Assembly: GCF_018882215.1 (NCBI RefSeq)
Contig: NZ_JACVOX010000001.1
Location: 248,001-312,000 of the forward strand
Direction of reading: 5' to 3'
DNA from: Polynucleobacter sp. AP-Kaivos-20-H2
GTDB lineage: Bacteria; Pseudomonadota; Gammaproteobacteria; Burkholderiales; Burkholderiaceae
Length of the DNA: 64,000 nucleotides
Shown: one piece after another, positions 7,519 to 15,393 of the stretch
Numbering within the stretch: position 1 is the stretch's first letter
How the letters are laid out: every line of letters begins with the position of its first letter
The notes under the pieces: generated by a model
What the model saw: the letters and a program-made list of their open reading frames with translations, nothing else
The model's database searches: none
Told to the model about the DNA's origin: nothing
Program-made: the position numbers and the translations under genes

Positions 7519-9051
7519 ATGAGTGCGCCTGAGCTAGAACCCCTCAAGGGATATAAGCTGGTACTTGGAACCTTGGCTTTTGCCTTGGGTTCCTTTATGA
7601 ACGTTCTCGATATGTCTATTGCAAACGTTGCATTGCCAACGATTGCAGGCGATTTTGCTATTAGCCCCACTCAAGGGACTTGGGTTATTACTTCCTATGC
7701 AGTTAGCGAAGCCATCTTCTTGCCATTAACCGGTTTTTTAGCCAAGAGAATTGGTGAGGTGCGTCAGTTTATCTTTGCCACGATCTTATTTACCGTAGCA
7801 TCAATGCTTTGTGGCTTAGCGCCATCTTTTGAGGTATTGGTCATCTCGCGCATTTTGCAGGGCATCGTTGGCGCCTCAATGATTCCGCTTTCTCAAACCT
7901 TAATTATGAAATGCTACCCGCCTGCTAAGCAGGGAATTGCATTAGGTATTTGGGCAACCACAACTATAGTAGCGCCTGTTTTGGGGCCCTTGATTGGTGG
8001 TTGGTTAACCGACAATCTGGTGTGGCGCTGGGCTTTCTATATTAATTTGCCATTTGGAATTTTGGTTGCTGTGATGGTCTATTGGTTGTATGGCGCTCCA
8101 AAGCCTGAATCTACTAAAGAGAAAATCGATTTAGTTGGCATAGCTCTGCTGGTTGCTGCTGTAGCTTCGATGCAAATTGCTCTAGATAAAGGCAGCGAGT
8201 TAGATTGGTTGTCATCATCATTTATTGCAACTTTAGCGGTAATCTCTTCTGTATCTTGGGTCGCCTTTGTTCTCTGGGAGTTGGGAGAAGAGCATCCGAT
8301 TGTGGATTTACGCTTATTTAAGCTGGTTAACTTTCGTACCTCTGCCATATGCTTGGGGGTAGGATCTTTCGCCTTTTATATCTATATTGTGATTGGGCCT
8401 TTATGGCTACAAACGCAATTAGGCTACACCGCATTTAACTCTGGCAAGGTCATGGCAATCACTGGCATATTGGCTTTATTTTGTGGCCCTTTATTTGGAG
8501 CCAATATCCATCGCATTGATGCGAGAATCATTGCCACCATTGGATTTGCTGCCATGGCTATTGGGTGCTGGATGGCGGCAGCCTTTACAACTGGCGTCGA
8601 CGAAAAAACGCTAATGCTTGCTCGGCTCATTATGGGGGTGGGGATTGCTGGATTCTTCATGCCGATGTCTGCAATCTCCATGTCGCAGTTACAGGGGAAT
8701 CAAATTGCTTCTGGTACGGGCATATCCAACTTCCTAAGAAATGTAGGTGCTAGTGTAGGAACAGCGGTTGCTACTACGCTATGGCAGGACAATGCGATTC
8801 GACAGCATGAGAACCTCATGAGTAATATTCAGGCTGGGAATCTTGCATATCAACAATTTATTGATACCGCCACCCAACTTGGTATGACAGAAATGCAGCG
8901 ATTTGCCTTGATTGATAACTTGGTTACATCTCAGGCCTACATGCTTTCAACCAATCAGCTAATGCTATTGGCAGGACTCATTCTGGTGGCGCTGATGCCC
9001 CTAATTTGGTTATCTAAACCTCCATTTGGATCGGGCCTTGTCGGCCATTAA
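7519..9051 (+). CDS. EmrB/QacA-type MFS drug transporter (DHA2, 14 TM)
   Basis: The 510-residue product has about 14 hydrophobic segments. Motif D1 'LDMSIANVALPTIAGDF' is in TM1 and a motif C-like 'GPLIGGWLTD' is in TM5, both typical of proton-driven DHA2 exporters. It is the last gene of marR-oprM-emrA-emrB. The pump would extrude drugs or metabolic toxicants directly across the outer membrane with its partners. The alkane-oxidation genes start 118 bases downstream, so solvent or alcohol stress is a possible inducer, but nothing in the sequence shows that. Confidence 0.93.
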   Translation: MSAPELEPLKGYKLVLGTLAFALGSFMNVLDMSIANVALPTIAGDFAISPTQGTWVITSYAVSEAIFLPLTGFLAKRIGEVRQFIFATILFTVASMLCGLAPSFEVLVISRILQGIVGASMIPLSQTLIMKCYPPAKQGIALGIWATTTIVAPVLGPLIGGWLTDNLVWRWAFYINLPFGILVAVMVYWLYGAPKPESTKEKIDLVGIALLVAAVASMQIALDKGSELDWLSSSFIATLAVISSVSWVAFVLWELGEEHPIVDLRLFKLVNFRTSAICLGVGSFAFYIYIVIGPLWLQTQLGYTAFNSGKVMAITGILALFCGPLFGANIHRIDARIIATIGFAAMAIGCWMAAAFTTGVDEKTLMLARLIMGVGIAGFFMPMSAISMSQLQGNQIASGTGISNFLRNVGASVGTAVATTLWQDNAIRQHENLMSNIQAGNLAYQQFIDTATQLGMTEMQRFALIDNLVTSQAYMLSTNQLMLLAGLILVALMPLIWLSKPPFGSGLVGH

Positions 9052-9169
9052 TGAGGCTTTAATGCTGCGTCATCATTAGGGATTCTACCGAGATGCTCTG
9101 AACACAGCTCCTATGAAAGGCTGCCTATCAATCCAAGCATTTTTTTTGAGTGGAGGCTAAGATGTAGAT

Positions 9170-10330
9170 ATGAATGGCATAAGCACAACCCAGAATCCAG
9201 GGTGGCACGATAAGCGCTGGCTTTGGTTATTGAGCCCAACTATTCCATTTGCTTTTACCGCTTCTATTCTGGCGTTTGTGTTGACGGGTCAGTGGCTTTA
9301 TTTGCTTTTTGCCCCAGCCATCATTCATATCGCCATACCAATCTTAGATCTGACTTTTGGTGAAGACTTTAGCAATCCTCCAGAATCCGCCGTCGACAAC
9401 TTAAATGCAGATTTCTTTTATCGTGCTTTGGTCTGGCTTTATGTCCCGTTTCAACTCATTGGAACAGTCTATGGAACTTGGCTGGCGGCGACTCAATCTT
9501 TAGATTGGTATGCCTACGTTGCCTTGGTATTTACAGTGGGATCCACCAATGGTATTGGTATTGGAACCGCCCATGAGCTAGGACATAAACAAGAATCTAT
9601 TGATCGATGGCTTTCTAAATTGGCATTAGCCTCCAGTATGTATGGCCACTTCTTTGTAGAACATAACCGTGGCCATCACAAACGGGTGGCAACACCAGAG
9701 GATCCTGCTAGCGCCCGGATGGGAGAAGGTTTTTGGGTATTTCTGCCGCGCACTGTATTGGGTAGCCTATATTCAGCATGGGAATTAGAGCGAGAACGCT
9801 TAAAAAGAAAAGGTAAGGGCGTTTGGAGTATCCAGAATGAAAATCTCCAAGCTTGGTCTCTCACCATTCTCTTGTATGGTGCTCTCATGCTTTGGTTGGG
9901 ATGGGCAGCCCTGATCTTTCTTGCCCTTCAGGGCATCTACGCTGCCTCCATGTTGGAGGTTGTGAACTATGTAGAGCACTACGGACTATTGCGTCAAAAA
10001 GATCAAGATGGTGAGTACGTGCGCTGTGCACCAGAGCACTCTTGGAACAGCAACCATATAGTTGGAAACATTTTGCTGTATCACCTACAGCGTCATTCTG
10101 ATCATCACGCACATCCAACTAGACGATATCAAGCGCTGCGACATTTTGATAAAGCACCGCAATTACCGGGTGGGTATGCATCTATGATTACTTTGGCGTA
10201 TTTTCCGCCCCTCTGGTTCGCCTTAATGGACAAGCGTGTGGTGCGTCATTACGCTGGAGATATACATAAGATCAATATTCAACCGTCTGCTAGATCACAG
10301 CTGATGAATCGCTGGGCTAATAAATCATGA
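9170..10330 (+). CDS. alkB: Alkane 1-monooxygenase (non-haem di-iron, membrane)
   Basis: This 386-residue integral membrane hydroxylase converts n-alkanes to 1-alkanols using O2 and rubredoxin-delivered electrons. All the AlkB histidine boxes are present: HELGH at 135-139, EHNRGHH at 164-170 followed by 'VATPEDPASAR', NYVEHYG at 266-272, and LQRHSDHHA at 306-314. Several hydrophobic helices occupy residues 20-130 and 230-262. No fused or neighbouring rubredoxin is visible, so the electron donor must be encoded elsewhere. It overlaps the GMC alcohol dehydrogenase gene by ATGA, pairing hydroxylation with alcohol oxidation. The boxes separate it from fatty-acid desaturases and from XylM. Confidence 0.93.
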   Translation: MNGISTTQNPGWHDKRWLWLLSPTIPFAFTASILAFVLTGQWLYLLFAPAIIHIAIPILDLTFGEDFSNPPESAVDNLNADFFYRALVWLYVPFQLIGTVYGTWLAATQSLDWYAYVALVFTVGSTNGIGIGTAHELGHKQESIDRWLSKLALASSMYGHFFVEHNRGHHKRVATPEDPASARMGEGFWVFLPRTVLGSLYSAWELERERLKRKGKGVWSIQNENLQAWSLTILLYGALMLWLGWAALIFLALQGIYAASMLEVVNYVEHYGLLRQKDQDGEYVRCAPEHSWNSNHIVGNILLYHLQRHSDHHAHPTRRYQALRHFDKAPQLPGGYASMITLAYFPPLWFALMDKRVVRHYAGDIHKINIQPSARSQLMNRWANKS

Positions 10331-11925
10331 AGCCTCAGGCCTTTGATTACATCGTCGTAGGTGGCGGGTCTGCTGGTAGCGTGATGGCAGGGCGGCTTAG
10401 TGAGGATGCTGGCACTAGCGTTGCATTGCTTGAGGCTGGCGGTAAGGGCGATAGCTGGGTCGTGAAAACACCTGCGGCTGCAGTCGCCATGCTACCCACA
10501 TCAATTAATAATTACGCCTTTCAAACGGTAGCTCAGAAGGGCTTGAATGGCCGTCGAGGATATCAACCCAGAGGTAAGTGTTTGGGCGGTTCTTCAGCAA
10601 TTAATGCCATGATTTACACCAGGGGTCATCGCGCTGATTACGATCATTGGGCGTCTCTTGGCAATGCAGGTTGGTCATATGATGACCTACTGCCTTACTT
10701 TAAGAAAAGCGAAAACAACACCACCATTAAGAATCAATTTCACGGGAATGATGGCCCATTATCTGTATCGAATCTACAGTCTCATAATCCTTTTCAGAAA
10801 ATCTATTTGAATGCAGCCAAGGAAGCCGGCTTTCCGGTTACAGAAGACTTCAATGGCGCCGAACAAGAGGGTTTGGGGATTTATCAGGTTACCCATAAAA
10901 ACGGTGAGCGCTGGAGTGCGGCGCGTGGCTATTTACACCCCCATATGGGTAAACGGACAAATTTAAATGTGCAAACCGGGGTTCAGGTTGAGCGTATTTT
11001 GTTCGAAGGTAAGCGCGCTGTGGGCGTGAGCTATACGCAGGGTGGTAAACAGCACATCATGCGCGCTAATAAAGAAGTCATTCTATGTGCTGGCGCCTTC
11101 CATTCACCTCAATTGCTTATGGTTTCAGGAGTTGGCCCCAAAGATCAATTAAGTCAATTTGAAATACCGCTAGTTCATGAGCTTCCTGGAGTCGGTCAAA
11201 ATTTACAAGATCATCCAGATTTTATTTTTGGCTATTCCGCAGATAGTCTTGATCTGATCGGCGTTTCTCTAGGCGGTACAGTTAAATTGACTGGTGAAAT
11301 TATCAAGTATGTTCGTTCACGCGAAGGCATGATTGCCACCAACTTTGCAGAGGCGGGCGGCTTCCTTAAAACAGATCCCGGCCATGATGTACCAGACGTG
11401 CAATTGCATTTTGTAGTTAGCTTAGTGGAAGATCATGCCCGTAAATTACATATGGCCCATGGCTACTCATGTCATGTATGCGTTCTGAGGCCTAAGAGCC
11501 GGGGACAGGTAACGCTAGCTAGCAACCGTATGCAAGATGCACCATTAATTGATCCAGCTTTCTTGGCTGAAGAAGAGGATTTGGAAACCCTAGTTAAAGG
11601 TTATAAGCTGACCAAACAACTAATGGATGCCCCCTCGTTTACTAAGATACGTAAAAAAGATGTCTTTACGCCTAATGTAAAAACAGATGATGACATTCGG
11701 AAGATTATTCGGGAGCGGGCTGATACGGTCTATCACCCAGTGGGCACCTGCAAAATGGGCCATGATGCAATGGCGGTAGTTGATGCAAACCTAAAAGTTC
11801 ATGGCATGGAGGGATTAAGAGTGGTTGATGGCTCAATCATGCCAACCTTGATCGGAGGCAATACTAATGCCCCCATCATTGCCATAGCCGAAAAAGCAGT
11901 AGACCTGATCCGAATGGGTCGCTAA
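10327..11925 (+). CDS. GMC-family FAD alcohol dehydrogenase, AlkJ-like
   Basis: This 532-residue flavoprotein has the FAD dinucleotide motif at about 9-25 (VVGGGSAGSVMAGRL), the GMC signature 'GKCLGGSSAINAMIYTRG' near residue 80, the active-site His in 'YHPVGTCKMG' (about 470) and the partner Asn in 'GGNTNAP' (about 514). The family oxidises alcohols or choline to aldehydes. Because its ATG overlaps the alkB stop, oxidation of the alkanols made by AlkB, as AlkJ does, is the best assignment. The choline dehydrogenase label often given to this family is less likely here. Its stop overlaps that of the convergent enoyl-CoA hydratase gene. Confidence 0.88.
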   Translation: MKPQAFDYIVVGGGSAGSVMAGRLSEDAGTSVALLEAGGKGDSWVVKTPAAAVAMLPTSINNYAFQTVAQKGLNGRRGYQPRGKCLGGSSAINAMIYTRGHRADYDHWASLGNAGWSYDDLLPYFKKSENNTTIKNQFHGNDGPLSVSNLQSHNPFQKIYLNAAKEAGFPVTEDFNGAEQEGLGIYQVTHKNGERWSAARGYLHPHMGKRTNLNVQTGVQVERILFEGKRAVGVSYTQGGKQHIMRANKEVILCAGAFHSPQLLMVSGVGPKDQLSQFEIPLVHELPGVGQNLQDHPDFIFGYSADSLDLIGVSLGGTVKLTGEIIKYVRSREGMIATNFAEAGGFLKTDPGHDVPDVQLHFVVSLVEDHARKLHMAHGYSCHVCVLRPKSRGQVTLASNRMQDAPLIDPAFLAEEEDLETLVKGYKLTKQLMDAPSFTKIRKKDVFTPNVKTDDDIRKIIRERADTVYHPVGTCKMGHDAMAVVDANLKVHGMEGLRVVDGSIMPTLIGGNTNAPIIAIAEKAVDLIRMGR

Positions 11926-12686
11926 TCTAAACCTTCAAAATTAGCGGCACGCTTTTCTAAAAAAGAAGTGAGAGCTTCTTTAGCTGCAGGACCATGAAGT
12001 CTATCAATAAAGAGTTTGCCCTCAATATCAATTTGATTGAGTACTGCAGTCTTCAGGGCGCCATCCTTTAACAAAGACTTGGTTCGAGATATCGATCCCG
12101 AGGAAAGGGCGGTGAGCTTTTGAGCTCTTTGCTCCGCATAAGGCAGCGCTGATGGCTCTGTGATTACTTTATTTACAAAGCCAATTTGCTTAGCATCATC
12201 AGCGCTGATAGGTTCTCCAAAAAGTAATATCTCTGAAGCTCTTTGATGACCAACGAGGCGTGGAAGCAATAAAGAGACGGCACCTTCTGGAACCAAGCCC
12301 AAGGAAACAAAAGGAAAGATGAAGCGCGCATCCTTTTGGGCGTAAACCAAATCACAGTGAAACAATAATGTTGCACCAATGCCAACCGCAACTCCATCAA
12401 CTGCTGCAATTAAGGGTTTGGTTAATCCTGCAAGCACCTTTAATAAGTTAATCGGTGGGGCATCTTCATGTGTGATGGGTGATTTCATGAAATCAGCAAT
12501 ATCATTCCCGGTTGAAAAAGCATTGCCAGCCCCAGAAATCAGCATTACCTTTACTTGGGGGTTTTGATCCCCATCAGACAGTATCTGCGTAAGCTCGCGA
12601 TACATCGTGTTGGTGAACGCATTCTTTTTCTCAGGACGGTTTAGTAATATCTTCAGAATGCCGTCTACTAGCTGATGATTAATCAT
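11922..12686 (-). CDS. Enoyl-CoA hydratase/isomerase family protein
   Basis: The 254-residue crotonase-fold enzyme shows the first oxyanion loop 'NAFSTGNDIADF' (55-66) and the second in 'DGVAVGIGATLLFHCDL' (97-113). 'LVPEGA' (131-136) supplies one glutamate. The GNDIxDF and LVPEGA patterns are commoner in enoyl-CoA isomerases (PaaG/ECI type) than in classic hydratases, so it may shift double bonds during oxidation of unsaturated chains. It is the last gene of the tetR-led beta-oxidation operon, 5 bases after the nitronate monooxygenase-like gene. Confidence 0.85.
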   Translation of the reverse strand: MINHQLVDGILKILLNRPEKKNAFTNTMYRELTQILSDGDQNPQVKVMLISGAGNAFSTGNDIADFMKSPITHEDAPPINLLKVLAGLTKPLIAAVDGVAVGIGATLLFHCDLVYAQKDARFIFPFVSLGLVPEGAVSLLLPRLVGHQRASEILLFGEPISADDAKQIGFVNKVITEPSALPYAEQRAQKLTALSSGSISRTKSLLKDGALKTAVLNQIDIEGKLFIDRLHGPAAKEALTSFLEKRAANFEGLD

Positions 12687-12691
12687 ATGGG

Positions 12692-13672
12692 CTATGGAGT
12701 GCCTTTAAGTAGGCTGGCTTTAGTTTGATCATATTCAGCTTTTAAATGGGCAACGAACTGCGCTGTAGGTGTAACTGCTTTCACGGCCCCAATACCTTGA
12801 CCGCAACCCCAAATATCTTTCCAGGCTTTCTGAGCTGCGCCACCAAAGTTCATCTTGCTTGGGTCACTTTCTGGAAGATTATCCGGATCCAAGCCAGCGT
12901 TGCGGATGGAGGGCGCTAAATAATTGCCGGACACACCAGTAAAAAGGTTGCTCAAAATAATGTCATCTGAGTTGCAATCAACCACTGCTTGCTTATAGTC
13001 TTCACTCGCACGCGCTTCTTCAGTGGCAATAAATGCAGAGCCAATGTACGCATAGTCAGCACCTATGGCCTGAGCTGCTAAAACAGCACCGCCAGTAGCA
13101 ATGGAGCCACTCAGTACTAATGGTCCTTTAAACCATTCCCGAATCTCCTGAATTAACGCAAAGGGGCTTTTAATGCCGGCATGTCCACCAGCACCAGCTG
13201 CAACTGCAATTAAGCCATCAGCACCTTTTTCTATCGCCTTTTTAGCAAAGGCATTATTAATGATGTCATGTAATACGATGCCGCCATAACTATGCGCGGC
13301 AGTATTAATTTCTTCGCGTGCACCGAGAGAGGTGATGATGATAGGTACTTTGTATTTGACGCAAAGCGCCATATCATGCTCAAGACGATCGTTGCTCTTG
13401 TGCACAATTTGATTGATGGCAAATGGTGCAGCTGGCTTATCCGGATGTTCTCTGTTGTATTCCTCTAAGGCGGTAGTAATTTCAATCAACCATTCTTCAA
13501 ACTGTTCAGCTGGTCTGGCATTGAGGGCTGGCATAGAGCCAATCACACCCGCTTTACACTGAGCAATCACTAATTTAGGATTGCTGATAATAAAAAGTGG
13601 TGCTGCAATGACGGGTAAATTACCATCCGCCAAATGTTTGCGTAGAACTTCTGGAAGAGGTTGATTGCCCAT
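12692..13672 (-). CDS. Nitronate monooxygenase-like FMN enzyme (NMO/2-nitropropane dioxygenase family)
   Basis: The 326-residue TIM-barrel flavoprotein has the family's FMN-phosphate and catalytic-His region 'AAGAGGHAGIKSPFALIQEI', then 'GPLVLSGSIATGGAVLAAQA' and 'GADYAYIGSAFIATEEA'. The family oxidises nitronates, but many members lie in fatty-acid operons and have other or unknown substrates. Here it sits between DUF2147 and enoyl-CoA hydratase genes in a beta-oxidation operon. A role with acyl chains, such as an enoyl reductase-like or detoxifying step, is possible but unproven. Confidence 0.85.
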   Translation of the reverse strand: MGNQPLPEVLRKHLADGNLPVIAAPLFIISNPKLVIAQCKAGVIGSMPALNARPAEQFEEWLIEITTALEEYNREHPDKPAAPFAINQIVHKSNDRLEHDMALCVKYKVPIIITSLGAREEINTAAHSYGGIVLHDIINNAFAKKAIEKGADGLIAVAAGAGGHAGIKSPFALIQEIREWFKGPLVLSGSIATGGAVLAAQAIGADYAYIGSAFIATEEARASEDYKQAVVDCNSDDIILSNLFTGVSGNYLAPSIRNAGLDPDNLPESDPSKMNFGGAAQKAWKDIWGCGQGIGAVKAVTPTAQFVAHLKAEYDQTKASLLKGTP

Positions 13673-13693
13673 ATTATTTAAGTGATCCGTAGA

Positions 13694-14149
13694 TTATTGC
13701 TCAGCTTTGTACCAAACTTGGGTGCGACCTAGTAATGGAACACCAATATAGCCACGGACATCCATTTTCTTGCCATCTTCAGTTGCAATTTTGACGCGAT
13801 AGATTTCACCTTCTTCAGGATCCAGAATTTTTCCATCTATCCAAACACCCGGTTTGTCTCGTCTTAGATCGGTCATGATTTTCATCCCTAGGATGGGCTT
13901 ATCTTTACGATCATCTTTGCATAGCGTGCAATACACCAAAGGCTTTTCATTTGGCTTTGGAAAGGTTTTAATAATAGTGCCTTCCAGTTTGCCGTTCACA
14001 TCTTCAATCTTAATTAAAGAAGAGGGCTCATTGGTTTTGTCATCAATGGTCTTCCAAACTCCAATAGCTGGGTCGGTAGCTTGAGCATGCGCATTGCCAG
14101 CAATCAGACCAAGTACGCAGGCTGATAGAATAAATTGCTTCTTTAACAT
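13694..14149 (-). CDS. DUF2147 secreted protein
   Basis: The 151-residue product has a signal peptide at about residues 1-22 (cleavage after NAHA). The mature part starts 'DPAIGVWKTIDDKTNEPSSL' and has the small beta-rich DUF2147 pattern with 'GxWIDGKILDPEEGEIYRVK'. Two cysteines form a CxxC (YCTLCKDD). The function is unknown; the fold is lipocalin-like in appearance, so binding of a hydrophobic ligand in the periplasm is plausible. Its place inside a beta-oxidation operon, between thiolase and NMO genes, fits a lipid-related role. That is inference. Confidence 0.85.
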   Translation of the reverse strand: MLKKQFILSACVLGLIAGNAHAQATDPAIGVWKTIDDKTNEPSSLIKIEDVNGKLEGTIIKTFPKPNEKPLVYCTLCKDDRKDKPILGMKIMTDLRRDKPGVWIDGKILDPEEGEIYRVKIATEDGKKMDVRGYIGVPLLGRTQVWYKAEQ

Positions 14150-14179
14150 TCTGAAGTCTCCTGATTTAAATTAGGCTAA

Positions 14180-15376
14180 TTAACAGCGCTCAAATATTCC
14201 AGCAGCGCCCATACCAGTACCAACGCACATCGTCACCATGGCGTGCTTAAGATTACGTCTCTGTAGGGCATGAATCGCTGTAGCAGCACGGATGGCGCCT
14301 GTTGCACCCAAAGGGTGTCCAAGGGCAATAGCGCTACCCAAAGGATTGACTTTGCTTTGATCCAAACCGAGATCGCGGATGACAGCTAAAGACTGAGCTG
14401 CAAACGCTTCGTTCAATTCGATCCAATCTAAATCCTGCAAATTGAGCCCTGCAAGTTTTAAGGCGGCTGGAATTGCTTCCTTAGGACCAATGCCCATGAT
14501 TTCAGGTGGAACACCTTTTACGGCAAAGCTAACAAAGCGCGCCAAAGGGGTGAGGCCAAAGGTCTTGATTGCTTTTTCACTAGCCAAGATAAGTGCACCA
14601 ACACCATCAGAGGTTTGTGAACTATTGCCAGCAGTAACGCTGCCCCTTGCGGCGAATGGAGACTTGAGTTTGGCCAAACCTTCAAGCGAGGTATCTATGC
14701 GTGGACCTTCATCTTTAGAAAATTCACGCCATTGCACATCTACTTCACCTTTACCCAGATCCATCGAGCGATGAGCTACCTTAACTGGGAAGATTTCAGA
14801 GTTAAATTCACCGGCAGCTTGTGCAGCCATAGCCTTTTGATGCGAATGGAATGCAAAAGCATCTTGATCCTCGCGACTGATCTTCCATTGCTGCGCAACT
14901 TTCTCGGCAGTTAAGCCCATGCCGTAAGCGATACCAATATTTTCATCCCCCATAAAAATTTCTGGCGACATTGATGGCGAATTGCCACCCATCGGTACCA
15001 TGCTCATAGACTCAACGCCACCAGCAATCATCACATCCGCTTCACCAACCCGAATGCGGTCAGCTGCCATAGCAATAGCATTTAATCCGGAGGAGCAGAA
15101 GCGGTTTACGGTAATGCCACCTATAGTATTTGGCAGACCACCGAGAAGTAAGCCTATCCGAGCCACATTCAAACCTTGTTGACCTTCTGGCATTGCGCAC
15201 CCAATAATGGCATCCTCAATCGCTTTGGGATCTAGGGTGGGGACTTGCGTCAGAATATGCTGCAGGGCATTGCCAAGCAAATCATCTGGCCGAGTATTTT
15301 TTAATGCGCCTCGCCCAGATCTGCCAACGGCACTGCGAGTAGCTGCAACGATATATGCGTCTTGGATATTTTTCAT
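14180..15376 (-). CDS. fadA: Acetyl-CoA acyltransferase (beta-ketothiolase)
   Basis: The 398-residue thiolase cleaves 3-ketoacyl-CoA to acetyl-CoA and a shortened acyl-CoA. The nucleophilic Cys94 is in 'NRFCSSGLNA'. The second-half motifs 'NEAFAAQ', His354 in 'GHPLGATGA' and Cys384 in 'CVGTGMGAA' are intact, and the length is normal. It follows the FadB-like gene with a 17-base gap in the tetR-led operon, so the two gene products can complete the beta-oxidation spiral together. Confidence 0.93.
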   Translation of the reverse strand: MKNIQDAYIVAATRSAVGRSGRGALKNTRPDDLLGNALQHILTQVPTLDPKAIEDAIIGCAMPEGQQGLNVARIGLLLGGLPNTIGGITVNRFCSSGLNAIAMAADRIRVGEADVMIAGGVESMSMVPMGGNSPSMSPEIFMGDENIGIAYGMGLTAEKVAQQWKISREDQDAFAFHSHQKAMAAQAAGEFNSEIFPVKVAHRSMDLGKGEVDVQWREFSKDEGPRIDTSLEGLAKLKSPFAARGSVTAGNSSQTSDGVGALILASEKAIKTFGLTPLARFVSFAVKGVPPEIMGIGPKEAIPAALKLAGLNLQDLDWIELNEAFAAQSLAVIRDLGLDQSKVNPLGSAIALGHPLGATGAIRAATAIHALQRRNLKHAMVTMCVGTGMGAAGIFERC

Positions 15377-15393
15377 AGTGATATCTCGGTAAA

